From the NCBI RefSeq assembly GCF_024339125.1, contig NZ_CP101417.1, positions 992,001-1,056,000 on the forward strand: a DNA stretch of 64,000 bases, read 5' to 3'. The position numbers were made by a program, and so were the translations under genes. The stretch's first letter is position 1, and each line of letters begins with the position of its first letter. Below, piece after piece: positions 41,503-50,201 of this stretch. Under the pieces are notes generated by a model that had not been told where the DNA came from, did no database searches, and worked only from the letters and a program-made list of their open reading frames with translations. Origin of the DNA: Xanthomonas hortorum. Lineage in GTDB: Bacteria > Pseudomonadota > Gammaproteobacteria > Xanthomonadales > Xanthomonadaceae.

Positions 41503-43115
41503 AGCAGGGATTCCGCCAGTCGATGGCGTGGCTGCACACCTGGACCGGCCTGCTGGTCGGCTGGGTGTTGCTGCTGATCTTCATGGGCGGCACGGCGAGT
41601 TATTACCGCGACGAAATCAGCCGCTGGATGCGCCCGGAACTGCCCACCACCACGGTGAGCAACGCGACCGCGCTGCGCAGCGCCGAACAGTATCTGCAAG
41701 CGCATGCGGCCGATGCGCAGAGCTGGAACATCACCTTGCCTGACACGCGCAATCCGGTGGTGAGCATGTACTGGCAAAATCCTGCGCCAGCCGATGGCAA
41801 ACCCGCCAGCCGCCGCGAGATGTATGGCAACGCCATCATCGACCCGGCCACCAGCAAGGAGATCGCCGCACGCGACACGCTGGGCGGCGACTTCTTCTAT
41901 CGGCTGCATTTCGATCTGCATTATCTGCCGGTGCTGTGGTCGCGCTATATCGTGGGTTTCTGCGCGATGTTCATGCTGGTGGCGATCATCAGCGGGGTGA
42001 TCACGCACAAGAAGATCTTCAAGGATTTCTTCACCTTTCGCCCGGGTAAGGGCCTGCGCTCGTGGCTGGATTTCCACAATGTCAGCGCGGTGACCGCGTT
42101 GCCGTACCACGCGATGATCACCTACACCGGCATCGTGACCTTGATGTTCATGTACCTGCCGTGGGGCATCAAGGCGCAGTACCCCGACAACGAAATGCGT
42201 TTCTACGAAGAATCCGCCAACCGGGTTGCCGATACGCGCAAAGCATCGGGCACACCGGCGCGCATGCTGCCGCTGGAACAGTTCGTGGCGCGTGCGCGCA
42301 GCGACTGGCGCGGTGGCGAGATCGGCAACGTGGCGGTGTCGCTTCCCAACGATGCGCATGCCGCGGTCGGCGTGACTCAGGTGGCCGGCAGTCTCTCGAC
42401 CGATGCGCCGTCCATTCTGTTCGATGCGATCAACGGCCAGAGCCTGCAGCGTAGCGGCGCGCCAGGCGGTGCCAGCCAGACGCGCGGCACGATGGTGGGC
42501 CTGCATATCGCCCACTTTGCCGGGCCATGGATGCGCGCACTGTTCTTTGGCTCTGGGTTGCTCGGTTGTTTGATGGTGGCCAGCGGTGTGGTGATGTGGG
42601 CGGTGAAAGAACGCCCCAAACATCTCAAAGCCGGGCGCATCGGCTTCGGGCTGCGTCTGGTGGATGCGCTCAACATCGGCACGGTCGCCGGCTTGCCGAT
42701 CGCCTTTGCCAGTTTCTTCTGGGCCAACCGATTGCTACCGGTGACGCTGGAAGCGCGCGCAGCGATGGAGGCCAATCTGTTTTTCGCCGCCTGGGCCACC
42801 GCATTGCTGGCCGCGTTCGTCTGGCCACGGCGCGCGATGTGGAGTTGGCAGTTGTATCTGGGCGCGGCGTTGTTTGCGCTGGTGCCGGTGGTCAACGCGA
42901 TCACCACCGATGTGCATCTGGGCGTGACGTTACCGGCCGGGCAATGGGGGCTGGCCGGTGTCGATCTGGTGTGCCTGTTCCTTGGCATGTGTCTGGGGAT
43001 CGCAGGTTGGCGTTTGCAGCATTGGAAGGCCCCGCAATCGGCATCTGCGCGACGCGCGCGCGCCACTGCGCCTGCGCCTGCTCAGAACAGCGTGCCGATG
43101 CAGGAAAGCGCATGA
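41499..43115 (+). CDS. PepSY-associated membrane protein, putative siderophore/iron reductase
   Basis: This 538-residue inner-membrane protein belongs to the PepSY-TM family. The first helix is LHTWTGLLVGWVLLLIFMGG, a periplasmic domain follows, then YRLHFDLHYLP and further helices with conserved histidines (FHNVSAVTALPYHAMITYTG, VGLHIAHFAGPWMRALFF). Relatives such as FoxB and PiuB-like proteins help reduce or release iron from siderophores at the inner membrane. It overlaps its neighbours on both sides by ATGA. Confidence 0.85.
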   Translation: MKQGFRQSMAWLHTWTGLLVGWVLLLIFMGGTASYYRDEISRWMRPELPTTTVSNATALRSAEQYLQAHAADAQSWNITLPDTRNPVVSMYWQNPAPADGKPASRREMYGNAIIDPATSKEIAARDTLGGDFFYRLHFDLHYLPVLWSRYIVGFCAMFMLVAIISGVITHKKIFKDFFTFRPGKGLRSWLDFHNVSAVTALPYHAMITYTGIVTLMFMYLPWGIKAQYPDNEMRFYEESANRVADTRKASGTPARMLPLEQFVARARSDWRGGEIGNVAVSLPNDAHAAVGVTQVAGSLSTDAPSILFDAINGQSLQRSGAPGGASQTRGTMVGLHIAHFAGPWMRALFFGSGLLGCLMVASGVVMWAVKERPKHLKAGRIGFGLRLVDALNIGTVAGLPIAFASFFWANRLLPVTLEARAAMEANLFFAAWATALLAAFVWPRRAMWSWQLYLGAALFALVPVVNAITTDVHLGVTLPAGQWGLAGVDLVCLFLGMCLGIAGWRLQHWKAPQSASARRARATAPAPAQNSVPMQESA

Positions 43116-43447
43116 ATGTATTGCTCTTGCTGGCACTGAATTTTTCGGGATTCGCTGCGTTATGCCTGGCGATGGACAAGCATCAGCAGGACGTGCGTGG
43201 CCGCATGCTGGGCGCTGCGCGCTCGCGGCAATTGCGGGCGCTGGGTTGGCTGCTGTTGCTGCTCACCTTTGGCCTGGCGGTGCACGCGCAGGGCTGGGGC
43301 ATCGGTTCGGTGTTGTGGATTGGTACCTTGACCGGTGCTGCGGCGTTGCTGTCGCTGTGGTTGCTGCCGTATCGGCGTGGATTGATTCTGCCGACGGCAG
43401 TGGCCGCGCCGGTGCTGGCCGGTGTGGTGCAGCTGTTGGTTGGTTGA
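43112..43447 (+). CDS. DUF3325 small membrane protein
   Basis: This 111-residue protein has three or four hydrophobic segments (MNVLLLLALNFSGFAALCLA, RALGWLLLLLTFGLAVHAQG, GLILPTAVAAPVLAGVVQLL) and the DUF3325 signature MDKHQQDVRGR after the first helix. It closes the iron cluster, with its ATG overlapping the PepSY stop. It is convergent with the RES toxin gene. Confidence 0.8.
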   Translation: MNVLLLLALNFSGFAALCLAMDKHQQDVRGRMLGAARSRQLRALGWLLLLLTFGLAVHAQGWGIGSVLWIGTLTGAAALLSLWLLPYRRGLILPTAVAAPVLAGVVQLLVG

Positions 43448-43486
43448 AAATTCGAGCGTGGCGTCATGCATCGCGCGCGCAAGCCG

Positions 43487-44014
43487 TTACACCACAACCG
43501 ACGGATCGCCCCAACTCCGCCCGTCGCGCGGCAGGCGGCCGTCGTCGAGCACATGTAGCACTTGCTCAGGCTGCAATATGTCCAGGAACAGCACCACATT
43601 GATGCCCTCCGGCAGCGCCATGCTGGGAAAGATCACGCCCGGAATCCCTGCCTCGCGCAGCATGTCGCCGAGCACCCAGCTCACCGGTTCGATCTTGTTG
43701 ACCAAGGCCTTGCGCCAGTCCTCGATCCAATCGGCCCAGAGCGGATCCCAGCTTGCATCGAGCAAGCGCAGATCGGCCAGCGCGGGCAGATCGGCGGCGT
43801 AACTGACCAACGTAAACGGCGGTAGAAACGGCGCGGCCTGCGCGTATTCGGCGGCAGCGGTTTCCAGTTGCTGCGAGAGATACAAGGCGGGTTGACCGAA
43901 ACGATTGAAGCGCCCACCCGAGCGCGCGGCACCGGCGCCGCTCAGCGGTTCGGCGGCCCAGCGCGGGGTGAAGGCGCGATACAGCGTGCAGTGCGCCGGG
44001 GCGCTCAGCTTCAA
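43487..44014 (-). CDS. RES-domain toxin (putative NAD+-degrading)
   Basis: This 175-residue protein has the RES core: LYRAFTPRWAAEPLSGAGA, the GGRFNRFG motif with R35, ALYLSQQLETAAAEYAQ with E56, and a late FPSMALPEGINVVLF. RES toxins related to MbcT and Res deplete NAD+. The start overlaps the stop of the Xre-type antitoxin gene upstream, the usual antitoxin-first order. The toxin is full length, so the module may be active. Confidence 0.88.
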   Translation of the reverse strand: MKLSAPAHCTLYRAFTPRWAAEPLSGAGAARSGGRFNRFGQPALYLSQQLETAAAEYAQAAPFLPPFTLVSYAADLPALADLRLLDASWDPLWADWIEDWRKALVNKIEPVSWVLGDMLREAGIPGVIFPSMALPEGINVVLFLDILQPEQVLHVLDDGRLPRDGRSWGDPSVVV

Positions 44015-44385
44015 CCGGCAGCCCCGGCTTCAACGGTGCGCAGATAGGTCAATGCATCGTCGGTGCGGCCCTGTTTGACCACCTCCAGCAAGGTGGCGAA
44101 TTCGAATGCGGGGATCGGGGTGTTCTTGAGGTGGAACACCACCTGACGTTCGTCCGGCTGGACTTGCGCCATCGCCACCAGCAAGCGCGACAGGTTGCGC
44201 AGCAGGTCCTGCACGCGCGGGCTTTCCGGGTGCACGCGCAGGCTGTTGCGATGCACGCCGGCCAGTTCGGCCAGCTCCTGTTGCGACAGATCCAGCAAAC
44301 CGGCCATCGCAGAGGGCGACAGGATGGTGCGATCCGGCACGCGCAGGCGTTCGGTCAGGGCCAGGGGATTGAGGACGGCGACCAT
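44011..44385 (-). CDS. Xre/MbcA/ParS-type antitoxin of the RES pair
   Basis: This 124-residue protein combines a helix-turn-helix (LLDLSQQELAELAGVHRNSL) with a C-terminal toxin-binding domain (FHLKNTPIPAFEFATLLEVV, DDALTYLRTVEAG), as in Xre/MbcA/ParS antitoxins. It overlaps the RES toxin start by four bases. ATG 44385 (MVAVLNPLAL) is used; the frame is open further upstream, but that region reads antisense into other coding sequence. Autoregulation through the upstream region is expected. Confidence 0.85.
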   Translation of the reverse strand: MVAVLNPLALTERLRVPDRTILSPSAMAGLLDLSQQELAELAGVHRNSLRVHPESPRVQDLLRNLSRLLVAMAQVQPDERQVVFHLKNTPIPAFEFATLLEVVKQGRTDDALTYLRTVEAGAAG

Positions 44386-44470
44386 CGCGCGACTCCAGCA
44401 AGGGATTTGCACAGTATACGCACAGTCAGGTGCATCAATGAAGCACAGCTGGTGTGTGGTCAGTGCACTG

Positions 44471-45091
44471 TCAGCTGGCCGGCTGCCGCGCACCCACCGC
44501 GCGCAAGCAGAAGCCGCAGATCGCTTCGACCAGTTGCTCGCCCTGTTGCGGGTCGCCGCGGCTGGGGGCAACCGGGCCCACCAAGGCCTCGGTAAAGGCG
44601 CCGACGATGCAGGCCGCCGCTGCGTCCAGCGATTGCTGCGGGAACTCGCCTGCGGCCACGCCTTCGGCGAGCAACTGGCGGAACACCTCGCCAAACAGGC
44701 GCCGGCCGCGGATGCGCTCGGCATCCACTTCGCTTTCCACCGGCTCGGCGATGAACGCGTAGGCCAACGCAGGGCCGGCCAGCGCACGCCGCACAAAGGT
44801 GGCAATGGCGTTACGCAGGCGCTCGGCGGCACTGGCCTGGGTGGTGGCGATGGTACGCAGGATGGTCATCTCGCGCTGCACGGCTTCGTTGAGAACTTCC
44901 ACGAAAAGCTCGGCTTTCGAAGGGAAATGTCGGTAAATCTGCCCGGTCGAGACGCTGGCTGCGGCGGCGACGGCGGTCACCGGCGCATTGCGGTAGCCGC
45001 CTTCGGCGATCAGGGCGCGGGCTGCGTGCAGGATGCGTTCGCGGTTGCCGGCCAGGCGTTCTTCCATCAGGGCGGAGCGTCGATAAGCCAT
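44471..45091 (-). CDS. TetR-family transcriptional regulator
   Basis: This 206-residue regulator has an N-terminal TetR helix-turn-helix (RILHAARALIAEGGYRNAPV, VSTGQIYRHFPSKAELFVEV) and a ligand domain with a C-terminal helix IVGAFTEALVGP. It is divergent from the leucine catabolic cluster beginning at 45220 and therefore probably represses it. A 13-base palindrome lies between the two genes. The ligand may be an acyl-CoA of the pathway, by analogy with other TetR regulators of acyl-CoA dehydrogenases. Confidence 0.88.
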   Translation of the reverse strand: MAYRRSALMEERLAGNRERILHAARALIAEGGYRNAPVTAVAAAASVSTGQIYRHFPSKAELFVEVLNEAVQREMTILRTIATTQASAAERLRNAIATFVRRALAGPALAYAFIAEPVESEVDAERIRGRRLFGEVFRQLLAEGVAAGEFPQQSLDAAAACIVGAFTEALVGPVAPSRGDPQQGEQLVEAICGFCLRAVGARQPAS

Positions 45092-45105
45092 GGTGTGATT
45101 CTGGG

Positions 45106-45118
45106 TTCAATAGTTGAA
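45106..45118. promoter_or_regulatory. candidate TetR operator
   Basis: TTCAA-TAG-TTGAA is a perfect 5-3-5 dyad in the gap between the TetR gene and the acyl-CoA dehydrogenase gene. A further TGAATTTTAGTTCA overlaps its right side. These are the only clear dyads in the gap. Confidence 0.5.
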
Positions 45119-45219
45119 TTTTAGTTCACTTTTTCACTGCGGACCGCTAGGCTGCGCACAAACGCCGTGCGGCCTGCCCGCTCCCACCCGGCACACCCCG
45201 ATCCTTGCGGAGTCGCTCC

Positions 45220-46383
45220 ATGCACGTGCCGTCCTTGAACTTCGCGCTTGGCGAAGAAATCGATCTGCTGCGCGAAAGCGTGGCGGCCTTTGCCAGCCAC
45301 CATATTGCCCCGCTCGCGGCCGCTGCCGATCAGGACAATGTTTTCCCCGCGCAGCTGTGGCGTCTGTTCGGCGAGCAGGGCCTGCTCGGGTTGACCGTGG
45401 AAGAAGACTACGGCGGCAGCGGCATGGGCTATCTGGCGCATGTAGTGGCGATGGAAGAAATTTCGCGGGCCGGCGGCGCGATCGGGCTGTCCTACGGCGC
45501 GCACTCCAACCTGTGCCTCAACCAGCTGCGCAAGAACGCCACGCCCGAGCAGAAGCAGCGCTACCTGCCCAAGCTGTGCACCGGCGAGCACGTCGGCGCG
45601 CTGGCGATGAGCGAGGCCGGCTCCGGCTCGGACGTGGTGTCGATGAAGCTGCGTGCCGACGCGCGCGGCGACCGCTTCGTGCTCAACGGCAACAAGATGT
45701 GGATCACCAACGGCCCGGACGCCGATGTGCTGGTGGTGTACGCCAAGACCGATCCGGCCGCCGGTGCACGCGGCATCACCGCCTTCATCGTCGAAAAGGG
45801 CATGCCTGGCTTTTCGACCGCGCAAAAACTCGACAAGCTCGGCATGCGCGGCTCCAACACCTGCGAATTGGTGTTCACAGATTGCGAAGTGCCGGCCGAG
45901 AACGTGCTGGGCACCCTCAACGGCGGCGTGCGCGTGCTGATGTCCGGATTGGATTTCGAACGTGTGGTGTTGGCCGGTGGCCCGTTGGGATTGATGGCCG
46001 CTGCGATGGACGTGGTGCTGCCCTACGTGCACGAGCGCAAGCAGTTCGGCGAGCCGATCGGTACCTTCCAGTTGATGCAGGCCAAGCTGGCCGATATGTA
46101 CGTCGGGCTCAACGCCTGCCGCGCGTACGTGTATGCAGTGGCGCGCGCCTGCGATGCCGGGCAGACCACGCGCCAGGACGCGGCCGGCGCGATTCTCTAC
46201 GCGGCTGAAAAAGCGACCTGGCTCACCGGCCAGGCGATCCAGGTATTGGGCGGCAACGGCTACATCAACGACTATCCCACCGGGCGCCTGTGGCGCGATG
46301 CCAAGCTGTATGAAATCGGTGCAGGCACTTCGGAGATCCGACGCATGTTGATCGGCCGCGAGTTGTTCGAACGCACCGCCTGA
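45220..46383 (+). CDS. liuA: isovaleryl-CoA dehydrogenase
   Basis: This 387-residue acyl-CoA dehydrogenase oxidises isovaleryl-CoA to 3-methylcrotonyl-CoA in leucine breakdown. Visible signatures are [53 protein letters not shown] and the C-terminal [14 protein letters not shown] with [17 protein letters not shown]. The catalytic glutamate is at the isovaleryl-type position in [12 protein letters not shown] (E247). The following carboxylase subunits confirm the pathway. GCGGAG precedes ATG 45220. Confidence 0.94.
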   Translation: MHVPSLNFALGEEIDLLRESVAAFASHHIAPLAAAADQDNVFPAQLWRLFGEQGLLGLTVEEDYGGSGMGYLAHVVAMEEISRAGGAIGLSYGAHSNLCLNQLRKNATPEQKQRYLPKLCTGEHVGALAMSEAGSGSDVVSMKLRADARGDRFVLNGNKMWITNGPDADVLVVYAKTDPAAGARGITAFIVEKGMPGFSTAQKLDKLGMRGSNTCELVFTDCEVPAENVLGTLNGGVRVLMSGLDFERVVLAGGPLGLMAAAMDVVLPYVHERKQFGEPIGTFQLMQAKLADMYVGLNACRAYVYAVARACDAGQTTRQDAAGAILYAAEKATWLTGQAIQVLGGNGYINDYPTGRLWRDAKLYEIGAGTSEIRRMLIGRELFERTA

Positions 46384-46393
46384 CGGAGCCATC

Positions 46394-48004
46394 ATGAGCG
46401 TGATCACCAGCCAGCTGCAGATCAGTAGCGAGAGCTTCCAACACAACGCTGCCGCACTGCGCGCAGTGATCGAGGATCTGCGCAGCACGCTGGCGCAGAC
46501 TGCGCTAGGCGGCAGCGAAGCCGCGCGCGCCAAGCACACCGCCCGCGGCAAATTGCTGGTGCGCGAGCGCATCGATGCTTTGCTGGATCCGGGCAGCGCC
46601 TTGCTGGAAATCGCGCCGCTGGCCGCGCACGGCATGTACGACGATCAAGTGCCCTGCGCTGGCGTGGTGGCCGGCATCGGGCGTGTGTCCGGGGTGGAAT
46701 GCGTGATCGTGGCCAACGATGCCACCGTCAAGGGCGGCACCTACTACCCGATGACGGTGAAGAAGCATCTGCGTGCGCAGGAAATCGCGCAGCAGAACCG
46801 CTTGCCGTGCATCTATCTGGTCGACTCCGGCGGTGCATTTTTGCCGCTGCAGGACGAAGTGTTTCCCGACCGCGATCACTTCGGGCGCATCTTCTACAAC
46901 CAGGCCAATCTGTCGGCCAACGGCATCCCGCAGATCGCCTGCGTGATGGGCTCCTGCACTGCCGGCGGTGCCTACGTGCCGGCGATGAGCGATGAGACGG
47001 TGATCGTGCGCGAGCAAGGCACGATCTTTCTCGGCGGCCCACCGCTGGTCAAGGCGGCCACCGGCGAAGAGGTCAGTGCCGAAGAACTTGGCGGTGCGGA
47101 CGTGCATACGCGCATCTCCGGTGTGGCCGATCACTTTGCCGACAACGATCTGCAGGCCCTGGCGCGCGTGCGCGCCATCATCGCGCAACTCAATTGGCGC
47201 AAGCCGGCAGCAACATTGGCACTGCGTGCGCCGCCGCCGCCGCGCTACGCCGCCGACGAACTGTACGGCGTGATTCCCGCCGATACGCGCAAGCCCTTCG
47301 ATGTGCGCGAGGTGATCGCCCGTATCGTCGACGACTCGCAGCTGGACGAATTCAAGCCACGTTACGGCAGCACCCTGGTCACCGGCTTTGCGCATCTGCA
47401 TGGTTACCCGGTCGGCATCATCGCCAACAACGGCATCCTGTTTTCCGAGTCGGCGCTCAAGGGCGCGCACTTCATCGAGTTGTGCACGCAGCGCGGCATT
47501 CCGCTGGTGTTTTTGCAGAACATCACCGGCTTTATGGTCGGGCGCAAATACGAGCACGGCGGCATTGCCAAAGACGGCGCAAAGCTGGTGATGGCGGTGG
47601 CCTGCGCCAAGGTGCCCAAGTTCACCGTGGTGATCGGCGGCTCGTTCGGTGCCGGCAATTACGGCATGTGCGGCCGGGCGTACTCGCCAAACTTCCTGTG
47701 GATGTGGCCGAATGCACGTATTGGCGTGATGGGCGGCGAGCAGGCCGCCAGCGTGCTGGCCACGGTCCGCCGCGACGGGATCGAGGCCAAGGGTGGGGCC
47801 TGGTCGGGTGAAGAAGAAGAGACGTTCAAGGCGCCGATCCGGGCACAGTTCGAGCAGCAGGGACATCCGTATTACGCCAGTGCGCGGTTGTGGGACGACG
47901 GCATCATCGACCCGGCCGATACCCGTCGTGTGCTTGGGCTGGGCTTGTCGGCTGCGTTGAATGCACCGATCGAAACGACACGCTTCGGCGTGTTCCGGAT
48001 GTGA
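46394..48004 (+). CDS. liuB: methylcrotonyl-CoA carboxylase, beta (carboxyltransferase) subunit
   Basis: This 536-residue carboxyltransferase subunit has the N-terminal part ([40 protein letters not shown]) and the C-terminal part ([40 protein letters not shown]) of the MCC/PCC beta family. The NITGF and AxGG oxyanion motifs are present. It transfers CO2 from biotin to 3-methylcrotonyl-CoA. It starts eight bases after the previous stop, in the same operon. Confidence 0.94.
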   Translation: MSVITSQLQISSESFQHNAAALRAVIEDLRSTLAQTALGGSEAARAKHTARGKLLVRERIDALLDPGSALLEIAPLAAHGMYDDQVPCAGVVAGIGRVSGVECVIVANDATVKGGTYYPMTVKKHLRAQEIAQQNRLPCIYLVDSGGAFLPLQDEVFPDRDHFGRIFYNQANLSANGIPQIACVMGSCTAGGAYVPAMSDETVIVREQGTIFLGGPPLVKAATGEEVSAEELGGADVHTRISGVADHFADNDLQALARVRAIIAQLNWRKPAATLALRAPPPPRYAADELYGVIPADTRKPFDVREVIARIVDDSQLDEFKPRYGSTLVTGFAHLHGYPVGIIANNGILFSESALKGAHFIELCTQRGIPLVFLQNITGFMVGRKYEHGGIAKDGAKLVMAVACAKVPKFTVVIGGSFGAGNYGMCGRAYSPNFLWMWPNARIGVMGGEQAASVLATVRRDGIEAKGGAWSGEEEETFKAPIRAQFEQQGHPYYASARLWDDGIIDPADTRRVLGLGLSAALNAPIETTRFGVFRM

Positions 48005-48070
48005 GGCGGTAAACAAATCGTTTTTTCATCGCAGTCCCCGCCGCCATGGCGACGTGCAGAGAACTTCGTC

Positions 48071-50098
48071 ATGAACCAGCGCGAATCCAACGCCGCAGCA
48101 ACACAGCCCTACTTCGACAAGATCCTGATCGCCAATCGCGGCGAGATCGCGTGCCGGGTCATCGACACCTGTCGCAAGCTCGGCATCGCGACGGTGGCGG
48201 TGTATTCGGATGCCGATCGCGATGCGCGGCATGTACGCCTGGCCGATGAAGCGATCCATATCGGTCCGGCACCGGCGCAGCAGAGTTATTTGCGCGGCGA
48301 GGTCATTCTTGATGCCGCACGCGCAAGCGGCGCGCAGGCGATCCATCCGGGTTATGGCTTTCTTTCGGAAAATGCGGCGTTTGCCGATGCCTGCGCGCAG
48401 GCCGGCATCGTGTTTATCGGCCCACCCGCAGCAGCGATTCGCGCGATGGGCGACAAGAGTGCGGCCAAGGCGCTGATGCAACGCGCCGGCGTGCCGTTGA
48501 CGCCGGGCTACCACGGCGACGAACAGGCGCCGGCCTTCCTGCGCGCGCAGGCCGATGCGATCGGCTATCCCGTCTTGATCAAGGCTAGTGCCGGCGGCGG
48601 TGGCAAGGGCATGCGCCGCGTGGATGCCAGCGCTGCCTTCGAAGAGGCCTTGGCCAGCTGCCAGCGCGAGGCGCAATCGGCGTTCGGCAATGCGCAGGTG
48701 CTGGTGGAAAAGTATGTTGAACGACCACGGCATATCGAGATCCAGGTGTTCGGCGATACGCAGGGCGAGGTGGTGTATCTGTTCGAACGCGACTGCTCGG
48801 TGCAGCGCCGCCATCAAAAGGTGCTGGAAGAAGCGCCCGCCCCCGGCATGAGCGAACACCGCCGCGCAGCGATGGGCAAGGCCGCCGTGGACGCCGCACG
48901 CGCAGTGGGCTACGTCGGTGCAGGTACGGTGGAGTTCATTGCAGGCCCGGATGGCGATTTCTATTTCATGGAAATGAACACCCGGCTGCAGGTCGAGCAC
49001 CCGGTGACCGAGTTGATCACCGGTACCGATCTGGTCGAGTGGCAGCTGCGTGTGGCTGCCGGCGAGCCGTTGCCGCAGCGTCAGCACGAATTGCGCATCC
49101 ACGGACATGCGCTGGAAGCGCGCCTGTATGCAGAGGATGCCGAGCGCGGCTTTCTGCCCTCGACCGGCACGCTGCGGCAGCTGCAGCTGCCTGCGCCCAG
49201 TGCGCATGTGCGCATCGACGCGGGCGTGGAGCAAGGCGACACCATCAGCCCGTATTACGACCCGATGATCGCCAAGCTGATCGTGTGGGATGTCGATCGC
49301 CCTGCCGCGCTTGCACGCATGCGTCAAGCGCTTGCGCAGTGCCACGCGGTCGGTGTCACCACCAATAGTGCATTTCTGTCGCGCCTGATCGGTACCAAGG
49401 CGTTTACCTCGGCCGATCTGGACACCGCATTGATCGAACGCGAGCATGCGGCCCTGTTTCCGCAAGCGCATGCGCCAGACAGTGCGTGGTGGTGCCTGGC
49501 TGCCGTGTTGATGGCCGAGGCGGTGCCGAACGCCACGCCCGATCCCGCCGACCCGTTCTCGCCGTGGGGAAACACCGATGGATGGCGTATCGGCGCGCAT
49601 GCGGCCCAGGCCATCACGCTGGAGGCCGCAGGCGAGCGGCGCCAGCTAGGCGTGCGTCGGCTGGCCGATGGTTGGCAGGTTACTTCCCTGGGCAACACGC
49701 ACGCCCTGCGCTACCAAACGCAGGACACCGCGCTACGCGTGGAGATGGATGGACGGCAATGGCGCGCACAGGTGCTGCGCGACGGCAGCACGCTGACCCT
49801 GATCGGCGCTGAAGACCGTGCGGTCTTCCGCCACCACGACGCATTGGTCGAGGCAGATCAACCCGCGCATGAAACCGGCGGCCTGACCGCACCGATGCCG
49901 GGCCGCATCGTGTCGCTGGTCGCCGCGGTCGGCCAGCCAGTCACACGTGGGCAAGCCCTGATGGTGCTCGAAGCGATGAAGATGGAGCACACCCTGCACG
50001 CGCCCGGCGATGGCACCGTGCAGGCGTATCTGGTCGCAGAAGGCGATCTGGTCGCCGATGGTGTTGCGCTAGTGGAATTCGTGTCCGCGTCTGCGTAG
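48071..50098 (+). CDS. liuD: methylcrotonyl-CoA carboxylase, alpha (biotin carboxylase) subunit
   Basis: This 675-residue subunit contains a biotin carboxylase domain (ILIANRGEIACRVIDTCRKL at the start, HPGYGFLSENAAFA, the glycine-rich KASAGGGGKGMR, and EMNTRLQVEHPVTE), a linker domain and a C-terminal biotinyl domain with the biotin lysine K637 in EAMKMEH. Together with the beta subunit it makes 3-methylglutaconyl-CoA. The usual enoyl-CoA hydratase gene between the two subunits (liuC) is not present here. Confidence 0.94.
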   Translation: MNQRESNAAATQPYFDKILIANRGEIACRVIDTCRKLGIATVAVYSDADRDARHVRLADEAIHIGPAPAQQSYLRGEVILDAARASGAQAIHPGYGFLSENAAFADACAQAGIVFIGPPAAAIRAMGDKSAAKALMQRAGVPLTPGYHGDEQAPAFLRAQADAIGYPVLIKASAGGGGKGMRRVDASAAFEEALASCQREAQSAFGNAQVLVEKYVERPRHIEIQVFGDTQGEVVYLFERDCSVQRRHQKVLEEAPAPGMSEHRRAAMGKAAVDAARAVGYVGAGTVEFIAGPDGDFYFMEMNTRLQVEHPVTELITGTDLVEWQLRVAAGEPLPQRQHELRIHGHALEARLYAEDAERGFLPSTGTLRQLQLPAPSAHVRIDAGVEQGDTISPYYDPMIAKLIVWDVDRPAALARMRQALAQCHAVGVTTNSAFLSRLIGTKAFTSADLDTALIEREHAALFPQAHAPDSAWWCLAAVLMAEAVPNATPDPADPFSPWGNTDGWRIGAHAAQAITLEAAGERRQLGVRRLADGWQVTSLGNTHALRYQTQDTALRVEMDGRQWRAQVLRDGSTLTLIGAEDRAVFRHHDALVEADQPAHETGGLTAPMPGRIVSLVAAVGQPVTRGQALMVLEAMKMEHTLHAPGDGTVQAYLVAEGDLVADGVALVEFVSASA

Positions 50099-50201
50099 CG
50101 CCGCACCAAAGGGTGACCAACGGCACGCTCGTGCGCGCGGGCATTGCGCCTAGCGTTGTGGAAAGCGGCCGGCGTGGCCGTCACTCTCACCGGAGGCTTT
50201 C

